The notes beneath the pieces are model-generated. The model searched no databases. It saw only the letters and a program-made list of their open reading frames with translations, and was not told where the DNA came from. A stretch of DNA of 57,500 nucleotides from Neocallimastix lanati (nom. inval.) (Eukaryota > Neocallimastigomycota > Neocallimastigomycetes > Neocallimastigales > Neocallimastigaceae), in contig JACVTC010000085.1 of the NCBI GenBank assembly GCA_016946835.1, forward strand, positions 760,001-817,500, given 5' to 3'. Of the stretch, positions 19,013 to 30,402 are shown piece by piece. The translations under genes were made by a program, and so were the position numbers. Each line of letters opens with the position of its first letter. Position 1 is the first letter of the stretch.

Positions 19013-21202
19013 AAATCTTCGATAGAAATTACAAAGTCCAAGGAAACTTTGTAATTCCTTAACATTCTTAGGAGTTGGCCATTCAATTATCGATTTTACT
19101 TTATTTTGATCCATTGTGAGGCCGTTAACCGAAATTGTAAATCCAAGGAAAGTTGTTTCTTTAACATGGAATTCGCATTTTTCTTTCTTAACATATAGGC
19201 CATTTTTTATTAATAACGAAAGCACATTTTTAACATGAACGATATGATCTTCAAGATTATTTGAGTAAATAATTATATCATCCAAGTAAACTTGGACGTG
19301 ATCACCAATAAGTTCACCAAGGACATCTTGAATAAAATGCTGGAATACGGACGGAGCATTTCTTAATCCGAAGGGCATCACCAAGTATTCGAAATGGCCG
19401 ATGGGAGTTCTGAATGCTGTGAGATATTCATGGCCTTCTTTAACCCTAACAAGATTGTAGGCCGATCTTAGGTCTAACTTTGAAAATATTTTGGATCCCT
19501 TAAAGGCTTCAATCAAGTCATTAATTCTTGGTAGAGGATAGCTATTTCTAATAGTTACTGCGTTTAGCCTCCGATAATCAACACAAAGTCTGAGGGTTCC
19601 ATCTGGTTTTCTTACAAATAAAATTGGAGCACCAGCGGGTGATCTGGATTTTCTTATGAATCCTTTAATAATATTTTCTTTGATATAATCTTTAAGTGCA
19701 CTCATTTCGACTTGTGACAATGAGTAAATTGGACCAAAATAGAGTTGACTTCCAGGGATAAGATCAATGGATATGTCGTATGGCCTATGTGGAGGCAATT
19801 TGTCAGCCTCCTGTTTTTTAAACACAAGAGTTAGATATTTGTAATATTTGTTAATTATTTTTTCTGTCCTTGAAAGTTCTTTTTTAATTTCGGGCATAGC
19901 TCCGCATATATCATTTTCGTAAAGTTCATCTTCTGAAATGGAAGAAGGAATTATTGAATCAGTAGTATCGTCAACCATTGGCGCGGCTACTTCAGAGGAA
20001 TGAAAAACAAATTTGTTTCCTTTTGTTGAAGGACAATGATTACTACAGAAACATTCTAAGAAATATATCTTGTTATTTTTAAAATCGATATAAGGATTGT
20101 GCTTAGAAAGCCAATCTCTTCCGAGGATTCCACTAATTCCATTAAGCTGTAAGTTTCCCACAAGAAATTCATATTTCTCTTCGTGATCTAAGAATTTAAT
20201 TTTTACTGGTTTTGTTACTTGCTTAATAGTCATACTCTTACTATTAGGCAATTGGATGTTTATGGGGGAAGTAAGTCCTGAAGTCGGGATCCTATTAGCA
20301 ATTATGAAGTTCTTACACATAAAGCTTTTGGCTGATCCAGAATCAATAAGAAAGTTTATTTTTTGTTTTCGTTCGTTTAAAAGAATTACAAACGTAGTAA
20401 CCATAGTAGTTGACTTGTCCGGAGTGTAGTTTGCAGAGAGGACTTCTTTCTTCTGTTTATTGTTAAATTTTGATTTAAAGAAGTTTTTATTACTTGTCTT
20501 ATTTAACTCATATTTCTTTCTTCCAAAAGTTTTACTTTTTCTTCTAGGATCTTCAGAGCTACAACCTCTTAAACTATTTTCGATGTAGCATTTCTTATCA
20601 ATGTTTATTATTATATTGGTTGCCTCAAATAAAGTCTTTGGGTTTTTTACTTTATCGAATTCATCTCTGACTTGATCTATTAGTCCCTTTCCAATAATAT
20701 CTATAAAGACACTATCTGGCCATCCCAGTCTTGAAGCAATTTTTCTAAATTCGATGGTATATTCTGCGGCTTTCCCCAACTTTTGTTGTTGTAAGTTTAT
20801 AAGTTTATTTATAAGAATATATTTTTGTTTCTTTTCGTTTCCGGAGTCAAAATTTTCAAGTAAGAGATTTTTGAATTCTTCATACTTTAAAGTGCTCAGG
20901 GTACCATCCACAAGCAAAGATAACCCCCATTTCTTTGCAAGTCCTCCTAACTTATTAATTACATAAGTATTTTTGGTTTCATCTGACAGGAAAGAATTTG
21001 GATGGTCGGCAAAGAAATTTTCGCTCTGTATAATTGTTTCTAAAACACTTCCATTGTTCTTCTTCTCACTTTCCTTTAGTAGCATCCCTCCAGGTGAGAA
21101 AAAGGTAGGAACGAACTCTGTTATAGCCTCAATGAACTTAGAAGCATCCACATTTTTATTTATTTTGCTTATTTCTTCCTTTTGGTTCTCAGTAGTTTCC
21201 AT
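19007..21202 (-). CDS. Gag-Pol, 5' part (Gag-protease-RT), element C
   Basis: Starts at the ATG at 21202. Gag is about 260 residues with a retrotransposon-type core (FADHPNSFLSDE...WGLSLL) and a basic C-terminus (RRKSKTFGRKKYELNK) in place of a zinc knuckle. Protease has LIDSGSAKSF; RT has LCVDYRRLNA and YLDDIIIYS. The reading frame leaves homology at an A6 run (T6 at 19007-19012 on the + strand) just after FYRRF and stops at 18959. Two nucleotides appear to be missing relative to the related elements (an FI-x-NFA motif), which is equivalent to a needed +1 shift. Confidence 0.85.
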
Positions 21203-21310
21203 ATCTTATAATTATATATTTTTTTTTTTTTTTTGAAATTAATTATTTATTAATTTATTTATCTAGATTCAAAATTATCTAAAATATATTGTTAGAGCAG
21301 TATATTATAT

Positions 21311-21362
<52 letters not shown>

Positions 21363-21455
21363 TATTATTATTATAATTATTACTATTTTATCTATTATTA
21401 TTACTATTATTATTACTATTTCTATTATTATTATTACTATATATTTTTTTTTTTT
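21311..21455 (-). repeat. Poly-T and TTA-type microsatellite in the leader of element C
   Basis: About 49 T (21311-21360) followed by TTA/CTA-rich repeats to about 21440 and a second T run. On the coding strand this is a poly-A leader resembling that of element B. Confidence 0.8.
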
Positions 21456-21462
21456 TATAAAT

Positions 21463-21474
21463 AAGAGTTATTAT
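21463..21474 (-). promoter_or_regulatory. Predicted self-priming site (PBS) of element C
   Basis: On the coding strand the 12 nt immediately after the 5' LTR are ATAATAACTCTT. Their exact complement AAGAGTTATTAT lies in the LTR (+ strand 21726-21737), 36 nt downstream of a TATAAATA (+ strand 21766-21773). Same geometry as in elements B and D. Confidence 0.75.
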
Positions 21475-22403
21475 TGTAAAGAATTAAATTTAAACTTAAT
21501 TAAATTTAACCCTTTTCTACAATTAATACTAATATTAATCGAGAAATTAAAAAAAAAGAAAATACTTAACGAAACTTAAAATAGGGTAGGAGTTTATTAT
21601 AAGAGATTAGTTCAAATAAAATTTTTATTAAAATATTTTTTATTAAAAATAATTTTTATTTAGATTTTGTTATTTTTAAAAAATTAAAAATTTATTTTGT
21701 TTATTATTATAATTATATTCTTATAATAATAACTCTTGATTTTCAAAATAAAGAAAATCAAGAATTATTTATAGTAAAGTTCCAAATCTTAATGAATAAC
21801 TTTTTAGGAAAAGATTTGGGAGAAAAACCTAAAAAGTTTAATGATCAATTATTAATAAAATTGATCATATGTTAATTGAATAAAAACCGATATTTTCCAA
21901 TCGGAAAACTTCAATTAACATTTGTTTTATTTAAACAATGTCAATTATACATGACATTGTTTTATTTTAATTAATTTTTTAAATATTAATTATTCTTTTT
22001 TCATTTGATTTGTTACATTATGATTTTAATATAATTTTATAATTATTTCTAAATTATAATTCTATAATTTATATTAGATTTGTTTAAAATTATATTAATG
22101 TAACAATTATTTAAATTAAAACTTAACATATAATTATCAAATGAATTTTAACAAATATAAAAAATATTAATGTTTAATTATTTTAATATTATTAATTAAT
22201 ACAATGATAAAGAATAATAATTTTACAATATTAATTTTAAATTATTAATAATAATTTTATATTAAAAATATTTTATAATAAAGTTAATAAATTTTATTAA
22301 ATAATTATTATTTTATTTAATAAAGATTAATAATTATTTTTTATTTTAATAAAGATTAATAATTATTTTTTATTTTAATAAAAATTAATTATTATTCTTT
22401 ACA
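21475..22403 (-). repeat. 5' LTR of element C
   Basis: 929 bp, identical by eye to 16226-17154. TATA box and predicted mRNA start lie at + strand 21773-21726 in coding order. Confidence 0.93.
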
Positions 22404-22831
22404 GTATCGTTATAACTTGGCTGAAGTTACTCAATGGTACCTACCTTGAGTTACCATAGTGGATGACATAAGTTCGAATTTTACCTTTTACCTTTTTGAT
22501 AAAATAATTTAATTAATTATTAGTTAATTCATTCATTTAATTATATTTATTTAAAATATTAATAATCATTCATTTAATTAAATTTATTTAATTATTTAAT
22601 ATTTATACATTTATAATCAATCAATCATGTAATAGAATAATTTTATCTTTGAATATAAATATCATGTATTATTATTTTATTTTGACTCTTCGAGTCAATA
22701 TTGTTTAACGTAAATAATAAATAAATAAAATATAATATAAAACCATAAAATATATAATTTTATTATTTTTTTAATTTATTTATTTACTTCATCTACAACG
22801 ACCTAGTGAGCAACATCACTAAATCGTTACA
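22404..22831 (+). repeat. Distal part of element D's 3' LTR
   Basis: 22406-22831 equals 8302-8727. It ends ATCGTTACA, followed by ACCTA, which would be element D's target duplication; the left partner is not seen because the left edge of D is missing. Confidence 0.85.
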
Positions 22832-24771
22832 ACCTATGATAAAGTTTTATATTCAGGAGATAAAATTATTGATAAAGATGGAACGGAATGGGTTACTATC
22901 AGCGATACCTATTATAAAATTTTCTCGTATGAGAAAGTCTACAATTTACAATTAAATATTAATGATAAGACCGCCCCTTAGTAATTAATGGAAATTCAGT
23001 ATTTCAGGATATCCCAGCGGAATATATAAATAACCCTCCTAAAAGCATATCTCTACGATGTGATCAGGTAGAAGCAAACACCTTTTTAGCTTTATATAAT
23101 GATGATAATAACCAAATTATTGATAAAGTTATGGATAAATGTAGAGAACCCCAAAATTACCTACTTAATAAAAAATATAATTACGAAATTTGTTTAGGCG
23201 AGGAAAATTCTCTTAATTACGGTACTGTTAAATGTTTATCGTACATTAAGAAAAATGAAAAAGGAAGTTTTGGAAGCGACCTTTTGATTGATCAAGAAGC
23301 CTATCAACTTGTAGATCATAATAATCATGCCTTACACAGTTATAAGGAGCAAGAAAAGCTTTATTTAGATATTGCTGCTGGAAACTTTATGGTCTCCAAT
23401 CGACAAACCGTAAAAACACTAGTATCTATACGAAAACCGAATGTCACTATGATATGTAACTCTAATGATGAGATTTTAATAACGGAAGAAAACAATGCTT
23501 ATAATGTCTTCTGGAAGTATAGACCTTATATCGAAAGTCGATGAAAAAATGGGTTAGTTTCAAAAGGTAATAATGCCGATTGCAATACCATTTATAAATT
23601 GGAAACTATAGGAAATTTTAAAATTGATACCACCAATTTTTATAGATTTTACGATGATAACATATCCTCTTTACATATTGCAACGAATGGAACATTGATT
23701 AGTAACGGAGACGAAATTTTAATTGAGGATGAATGGAATCTCAATCGAGTCTTTAATTATGGTATTAGCTGCATTGAAAATGATATTCAAATTAATTTTA
23801 ATAATAACTACAAAAGGGATAAAAATCCAAATTTAAATTACAGGATTAAAAACTTAGATACCGAGGAAATCATACAAAATTTCAATAAGGACACGGTAGG
23901 AAATGGGTTAATTGCAGGAGATATTTTCTACTTAGGTCATAGAATAATGTGGAGTCATGTCGGTTTAGTTCTTACAAAGGAAGAATTTAAATATCGATCA
24001 ATTGATAAAAACGATTCAAAAAATAAAAAGGAAACATTGTTCAAGGGAGAAATCTAATATTATGCAATTTCCGAGACCGAAAAAATTGTTCATGCTAAAT
24101 TCGATGAAAATTACGATTTTGTAATACAATAAATAGATCAAAGTAGCAGTTTGACAGATACGGCTACTGTGGTTTCTTATGAGAATTTATTTGAAACCGA
24201 AAATACGGAAGACGATAAAAGTAGTTTTGATGCTTTTAACAAAAAGATTGATAAATAAGAGGTAGGATTAACTTGTACGGAGAATAGATTACAATTTTAT
24301 GAAATTTAAAAAAATGAAAAAAAGGTATATTTCTCGTATCCTCCACAAGCCCTTGATAAGGTGAAACGGGTTTACATTTATGAAAAAGATATAAATAAAT
24401 GTCTTTATGTAATGAAAGAAGTAGTGATAAAAGTATAAGAGTTAATAGCTTATGTAACGGAGACTTATTTTTATGGGAAATACCCTACAGTGGAAAAAGG
24501 AATTTGGAGAAATGTTGGTTCTAATATTTATATATCATCTAATAGAAATGTTATTGTATATACTGATTCCGATATAACAAATAGTAGTGTTATGAATGAT
24601 ATAACAAAACTAGTTACCAAAAAACCTTATTCTCTTGGCTGTTTCCATTTAACCACCTCAAATAAATATGAATTCGATAGTACTGTTAAAAATAACGAAT
24701 GTACTCGATATGGAGATGCTGGACGATGGATTTTGTCTGAGAAACCTCCTGTAAAAACTAAACAAGTTTAA
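22832..24771 (+). pseudogene. Decayed gene for a large cysteine-containing protein
   Basis: A coherent protein sequence runs across almost 2 kb but is cut by one frameshift (near 22975) and at least six stops (TGA at about 23542; TAA near 24055, 24130, 24256, 24307 and 24436). It repeats a theme of short modules with NG/SNGDEILI, a single Cys and aromatic residues (for example MICNSNDEILITEE and HIATNGTLISNGDEILIED), which suggests a secreted repeat protein. No catalytic motif or known domain is recognised; gut-fungal scaffoldin-like repeats are one guess only. Its 5' end is interrupted by element D, so the host gene continued to the left originally. Confidence 0.6.
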
Positions 24772-25760
24772 TATATAAGAGAGTTTATTATAGAAAGTTT
24801 ATAATAAACAATAACACAAAAGGAATAAAAGACACAAATATTTATAAAATATGTTTTATTAAAAAGGGTTTTTTTATTAATTAATTATTTTATTTGAATT
24901 ATTATTTATTATAAAAATTCTAAAATAATAACTCTTGATTTCTCGAAGAGAACTCAAGAGAATCAAATATATATAAATTAATAAATAAATATTATTGGTT
25001 AAAATAAATACAATAATTTAATGTATTAAATTAATGTATTAAATAAGAAAGATAGATAAATTTTATAATAAATTTATCTAAATTTCTTACATTTTGTGTA
25101 ATAATTTAATTATAAGATTAATTATAATTAAATTATTAATTGCAATGTCAAGGATTTGATACAAATTAATTTATATTTAATACTACAAAAATAACAATTT
25201 AATTAAAAATATAATTTGTACTCCTTAAATCCTTGTACAGTTCATAACCTAATTAATATTGTATTACATATTAATTAATATTATCCCTTTTTTATATTAA
25301 TTAATATAGTTGAATATTATTTACAAAAATTGTTTTTTATTAATTATATTATTTTATATATTTTTATTATCTTATATTATATAAGTATTATTCTATTACT
25401 TTATATATTAAAATTATATTTTATATTGTTATCTTTAAATTAGTAGTTATTAAAATATATTATTAAATATTTTATATTGTTTTTCAAAAATATAGAAGAA
25501 CTAAAAAAATATTCTTTTTTAAATCTTTGTAAGATTATTATTTAAAAATAATCTGATAACTTTATAATAAAACATATTAAATAAAATATAGATAATTAAA
25601 AATTTAATAATAAAATAATATTTTATAATTTGAATAAATTAATTTATAAAATAAAATAATATCCATAAGGTTATTAGATTAAAGGCTTCCAACCAAGTTT
25701 ACCTTTAATCTAAGTACCAACTCAGCAATAATCTTACCACTATTTTAGAAACTTCCTTGG
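24772..25760. other. AT-rich stretch, probably LTR debris upstream of element E
   Basis: No gene. Around 24925-24985 the minus strand carries TATATATTTG, then AAGAGTTATTA 37 nt later, closely resembling the TATA/mRNA-start part of element C's LTR, so an old related LTR in minus orientation is likely; its ends are not clear. A 10-bp inverted repeat AGATTAAAGG/CCTTTAATCT (about 25678-25714) precedes the gag of element E. Confidence 0.45.
25146..25239. repeat. 94-bp imperfect palindrome
   Basis: TGTCAAGGATTT at the left pairs with AAATCCTTGTACA at the right, and the complementarity continues inward (ACAAATTA/AATTTGT). The form is that of a tiny foldback element or an RNA hairpin of an old LTR junction. 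No flanking duplication was recognised. Confidence 0.5.
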
Positions 25761-25761
25761 A

Positions 25762-27197
25762 ATGCCTAAAATTGGCCTAAGACGCTTGGGAATGTATTCA
25801 GCTAGATCGGATGAAGAAATGGATATGAATAAAGAAGACTCAGTACAACAATTGCAATCCGAAACCACTCAAGCTTGTATAACCTTAGCAGAAGGTGTTC
25901 AACAGTTAAGAAATGATACCTCACAAGCTTGTACCACCTTAGCAGAAGGTGTTCAACAGTTAAGAAATGATACCTCACAAGCTTGTACCACCTTAGCAGA
26001 AGGTGTTCAACAGTTAAGAAATGATACCTCACAAGCTTGTACCACCTTAGCAGAAGGTGTTCAACAGTTAAGAAATGATACCTCACAAGCTTGTACCACC
26101 TTAGCAGAAGGTGTTCAACAGTTAAGAAATGATACCTCACAAGCTTGTAATAGTATAGTTTCTGGGGTGAATGAAAACTTCGTTTCCAAAGAAGACTTAC
26201 AAAATTACCATCAAGAGGTAATGAAACAATTCGGAGCTTATGATAAAATGAATAATGAAATATTGGCCTCTTTAGAATCTTTGAAAAAGGCTACCCTCTA
26301 CTTTAAGCATGAATTATGTAATAAAACTCAAGTAGAAAATACTTCTTCTGGTGCTACCTCTTCGATACCGTTGACATCTGGAAATCCTACGATAAACCTC
26401 CATTCTGTTTTCGATGATAATATCTCAACTACTACAAGATATGACAATGATCATGATGTTATCATGCAATCTGCTTACCCTATTAATATTCCTCAAGTTC
26501 CCGATCCAGGTTTGTTTTCAGGTGATGTTTCTGAAACCGAACTTTTCTGTCAACTGTGTGGGGACACATTTAAAACCTATCCATGTAAGTCTTGGCCTGA
26601 AGATTCGAAAATCAACTTTGTGCAATCAAGATTAAGAGAAGCTGCTAGAAGTTGGTACCAAACAAAATATTCCAGTAGTCCTCCTGCTTCCCTAGAGACT
26701 CTTCTTAATGAATTAAAAGAAGCTTTTCCTGATGTTGCCAGCAGAAAGTTAAAGAAAATTAACTTAATCTTAAACATTCTCATGGTAATATTAAGGACTA
26801 TATCGATTCTTTCCGTAAATTAACAGCTGATCTTGGTTGGCCTGAAGAACCATTAGTATTATTTTTCTATAATGGTCTTCATCCCAAATTTAAAGAAGAA
26901 ATTAATAAAATGGAGAAGTTTCCAGAGAAAATAGATGAAATTACAACAAAGTGCATATTGTTTGAATCTTCTCAAGAAACTAAATTAAAGATAAATCAAT
27001 TAACCAGCAATAAAAATTATAAGAGAAAGAACTCTCATTCTTATCCCAATAGTGAAAACAAGAATAAGAATAATAACAATTATTACAATCATAGTAAAAA
27101 TAATAACTTCCATAATAATAAATCTAAGGTTAATTCCAGTTACAATAACCGAGAAAATTATGTTACCGAAGTCCAAAAAATTAACTCAAAAAACTAG
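25762..27197 (+). pseudogene. Gag of gypsy remnant element E (one frameshift)
   Basis: The frame from the ATG at 25762 runs to 26823, but homology leaves it near 26755-26775 (A-rich run) and continues in another frame to 27197 (GNIKDYIDSFRKLTADLGW, then a Lys/Asn-rich tail). An 18-residue tandem repeat lies near the N-terminus (25843-26166). The Gag core has SWYQTKYS and related capsid-like motifs. No CCHC knuckle is visible; the Asn/Lys/His-rich tail may replace it. Non-functional as it stands. Confidence 0.8.
25843..26166 (+). repeat. Six 54-bp in-frame tandem repeats in Gag of element E
   Basis: Six units of 18 codons, consensus VQQLRNDTSQACTTLAEG. The four central units are identical at DNA level by eye; the first and last are diverged. 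Because 54 is a multiple of 3 the frame is kept. Regular hydrophobic spacing suggests an extended helix. Confidence 0.92.
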
Positions 27198-27286
27198 ATA
27201 ATGGACTTCCCAAGAAGTCCTCTCCGATTAAAACTATTCAATATTATTATCCAACTTTAGACTCTCCTCTTCCTAATTCTTTCTTT

Positions 27287-27658
27287 TTGTTTAAATCATT
27301 TATCCCAACAATAAACAAAAAGAACAAAAACATTAAATTACAAACCAAATCAATGTTAGATTGTGGTTCTTACTGCAATTTTATTTCTACCAATTTAATC
27401 TCTCGGTTAAATCTTGTACCTCAAAAACTTAATAATAAAATACATATAAATGGTATTAGTGGTGATACAGATTCCATTAATGAATTTGTGTTGTTAAATT
27501 TTCAACTAAAAATCAAAATTAACAATAAGTTTCATTTAATCAAATTTAAAGAAAAATTCCTTGTGTCAAAACATATTCCAGTGGATTTACTCCTTGGAAA
27601 TCAATTTATGAAAAATTATAAAATACATTTCAGTTATGATAATCATTATATAATTTAA
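27287..27658 (+). pseudogene. Protease fragment of element E
   Basis: Retropepsin-like segment with LDCGSYCNFIS (catalytic Asp retained, DCG instead of D-[ST]-G) and a VDLLLGNQFMKNY flap/C-terminal motif. It ends directly before an RT segment that starts mid-domain, so DNA coding for the first half of RT has been deleted at about 27658. Confidence 0.7.
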
Positions 27659-27660
27659 TT

Positions 27661-28866
27661 CGTATAAAGGAAGGCGATGAATATAAAACAGCTTTCCGTA
27701 CTAAGTATGGACATTACGAATATTTAGTAATGCCATTTGATCTTAAAAATGCACCTGAAATCTTCCAATCTTTTATTAACTCTGTCCTTCGTCCTTTCTT
27801 AGAGAAATCGGTAATACTCTACCTAGATGACATTCTAATTTATTCTAATTCGTTAGATGATCATCATCAAACTGTACGCGAGGTTCTCAAAAAGCTTATT
27901 GACAATAATTTATATGCTAAACTTTCGAAATGTGAATTCGATAAAGAGGAAGTCGAATTCCTTGGGCATATCATTTCTGGCTCTGGTGTGTCCACTGATC
28001 CAAAGAAGATCAAATCAATCAATGAATGGCCCATTCCAAAAAACGTAAAAGAGGTTCAAAGGTTTCTTGGTCTTTGCAATTACTATAGAAGATTCGTAAG
28101 GAATTTTGCTGCTATTGCTAAACCTTTGCATGCATTAACCAAGAAAGAAAGGAAGGAAGTTTGGTCTAAAGATTGTGATACCTCCTTCTCAATTCTCAAA
28201 AAACGTTTAACATCTTCCCCTCTCCTCATGCATCCTGACTTAACAAAACCTTTTATTGTTGAGTGTGATGCTAGTAACTTTGCTATTGGAGCAGTTCTTT
28301 CCCAGTATGATAATGATAATAAGCTTCATCCTATTGCTTATTTTTATCGTAGTCTTAACAATGCCGAAATAAACTATTCGATTACCGATAAGGAACTTTT
28401 ATCAATTAAAGAAGCTTTCTCATCATGGCGTCACCTTTTGTTAGGTGCTAAATTCAAGATTAAAGTTTTTACTGACCATAGAAATCTTCTATATACCCTT
28501 GGAGGGAAGATAGGTAATCAACGTCAACATCGTTGGCATCTATTCTTCCAAGAATACGACTTTGAACTTATCTATCGCCAAGGTAAAAAGAATGGCAAAC
28601 CCGATTCGTTATCCAGAAGACCAGACTACCAAAAGGGAGATATAGAGGATAAACCTGAGTTTATCTTAGACAGTAAGAATATTGGTAAAATCCCCTGTTT
28701 AATTAGTATAACTAACGATCTTCTCAATAATATTAAAATAAACTTAAAGAATGATAAGGTTGCTGAGGATCTTCGTATATATTTTTCTGAAAATAATTTA
28801 CTCAATGATGGTCCACTTAAATATTTTGTAAAGCCATCCGCTAGATTGAATTCAGATTTAATGTAA
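27661..28866 (+). pseudogene. RT (C-terminal part) and RNase H of element E
   Basis: Opens at IRIKEGDEYKTAFRTKYGHYEY, the middle of gypsy RT. YLDDILIYS (about 27820), the thumb (NYYRRFVRNFAAIAKPL) and RNase H (VECDASNFAIG, TDHRNLLYTL) are well preserved. Homology fades at about 28860, where the minus-strand copia element begins; integrase and the 3' LTR are missing. Confidence 0.85.
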
Positions 28867-28892
28867 TTTACCTTTGTTTTATTTTCTTTGAT

Positions 28893-29410
28893 TCAATCCC
28901 TAATTTGGTGATACTTTATATCAATATGCTTCGACTTTGGGTTTATAGTTTCATTTTCACAATTATAGATGGCAGCTTTGTTATACGTATTGATGCTTAT
29001 ACATCTTTTCTCTTGTGATAATTCATCAAATAGGTTTTTATACCACATACACTGTCTTGCGCATTCGTTCAACGCATAATACTCACTTTCAACGGTGGAA
29101 ACTGCCACACATTGCTGTAATTTGGAATACCAGCTCGTTGGTCCGTTTCCCATAGTTACGACGAATCCCGTTGTAGATTTTCTAGTTTCTGTATCACCTC
29201 CAAAGTCGGCGTCTACGTATACTTTAAACCTATCTTCATTTGTGAACTTGATTCCGTAATTTGGATTTCCTTTTAGATACCTATAGATTTTAATAACATT
29301 TAGCCAATCTTCGTAATTAGGATTTCTTGATTTTCTTGAAGCTTTGCTGACTGCGAATAGAATGTCTAGTCTTGTACTTATGGCTAGGTAAAGTAGGCTT
29401 CCTATTGCCT
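28893..29410 (-). pseudogene. Copia RNase H region of element F
   Basis: Shows YVDADFGGDTETRKSTTGF, then SSTVESEYYALNECARQ-type motifs (here VAVSTVESEYY) and KHIDIKYHQIRD at the end, all diagnostic of Ty1/copia RNase H. A stop (TAG) separates it from the RT frame near 29410. Confidence 0.85.
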
Positions 29411-29422
29411 ATTGTATTTTGT

Positions 29423-30300
29423 TTAATCAAAATTCTTCTTCCTTAAATCTTCATTAATAATTGGTAACGTATTCGACGTTGGTCTATATTTATCAATGTT
29501 AAACTTGTTTAAGATTTCATCTAAATACCTTTTTTGATGTAATAGATATCCGTCTTTTAATTTTTCAAACTTTATACCAATGATGAAATCTACATCTGTT
29601 ATTTTGAATTTACTTTTTAATTCATTTTTAATTTTCAATATTTCATTTTCAACTCCAGAAATTATGATATCGTCAACGTATACGGCTAACAAGCTTGCTA
29701 TCTTACCATTTTTATTTCTTTTTATGTATAAACAAGGTTCTCTTTTGCATCTAATTAGGTCCATTTCAGTTAATACTTTGTTCAAGGTGTTGTTCCACAT
29801 TCTTCCGGCTTGCTTTAAGCCGTATAATGCCTTGTTCAGTTTCCAATAGCGTTTTCCGAAGTAAGCGTCACCTTATGGAACTTTGATATAAATGTTATCC
29901 TCAAGTTCAGCGTTTAAGTAAGCTGCTTTTACATCGATCTGATAAATATTATATTTATTTTTGGCTGCTATTGCTGTAACAAGTCTTAGGGAGTCTTGTC
30001 TGAGTGTTGGTGAGAATGTTACTGTAAAATCTATTCCGTAGATCTGTGTAAAACCACGGGCGACTAACCTTGCTTTTCGTTTTACAATATTGCCACTTGC
30101 ATCTAGCTTATATTTAAATACCCATTTGGTGTTATAATGTTTGCATTCTTTGGTACATGGTCGACTATAATATAAACATTTAATTCTTTCATATTGTTTA
30201 GTTCTTCTTCTACGGCTTTAAGCCATTCATCTTTATCATAATTGTTTAAAATGTCATTATAGTTATATAGTTCAGTTGGAATACTTATTGTTAAATTTGA
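29423..30300 (-). pseudogene. Copia reverse transcriptase of element F
   Basis: Contains DEWLKAVEEELNNMK, KARLVARGFTQ, DVKAAYLNAELEDNIYI, KALYGLKQAGRMWN and YVDDIIISG, all in copia RT order. One frameshift (near 30130) and a TAA in place of a sense codon (near 29875) disable it. Confidence 0.88.
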
Positions 30301-30402
30301 TACAGTATCAATAATGTCATCTATATTAAATGACTTAATTCTCTTTGTTATACTATTATCTTCTTCAATGATTTCTTTGTCTTTACGTTTTCTTTTATTT
30401 GT

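Larger units (their letters stand above)
16226..22403 (-). mobile_element. Ty3/gypsy element C (minus strand, recent, one pol frameshift)
   Basis: LTRs 16226-17154 and 21475-22403 are both 929 bp (TGTAAAGAA...TTCTTTACA), identical by eye, with TSD GTATC (16221-16225 and 22404-22408). The coding strand is minus. It has Gag-Pol in one frame apart from a single shift in the RT/RNase H linker, no visible zinc knuckle and no chromodomain. It inserted 14-18 bp into element D's 3' LTR. Confidence 0.95.
8302..22831 (+). mobile_element. Element D: short non-coding LTR retrotransposon, host of three nested insertions
   Basis: LTR copies at 8302-8727 and, split by insertions, 9396-9398 + 16211-16225 + 22409-22831. 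The shared 426-bp portion has equal length in both copies. The full LTR, read from the 3' copy, is about 441 bp and starts TGTAACGAT, the exact inverse of its end ATCGTTACA. The internal part is only 668 bp (8728-9395) with no coding sequence, as in TRIM-type non-autonomous elements. It ends with a purine tract (TTAGAGGAGGACCA) next to the 3' LTR. Elements B and C lie inside this span and element A abuts the truncated 5' LTR. Confidence 0.82.

Noticed and set aside
25802-26140. Minus-strand open frame with a perfect repeat
   Set aside because: It is the antisense shadow of the 18-residue repeat of the Gag on the + strand.
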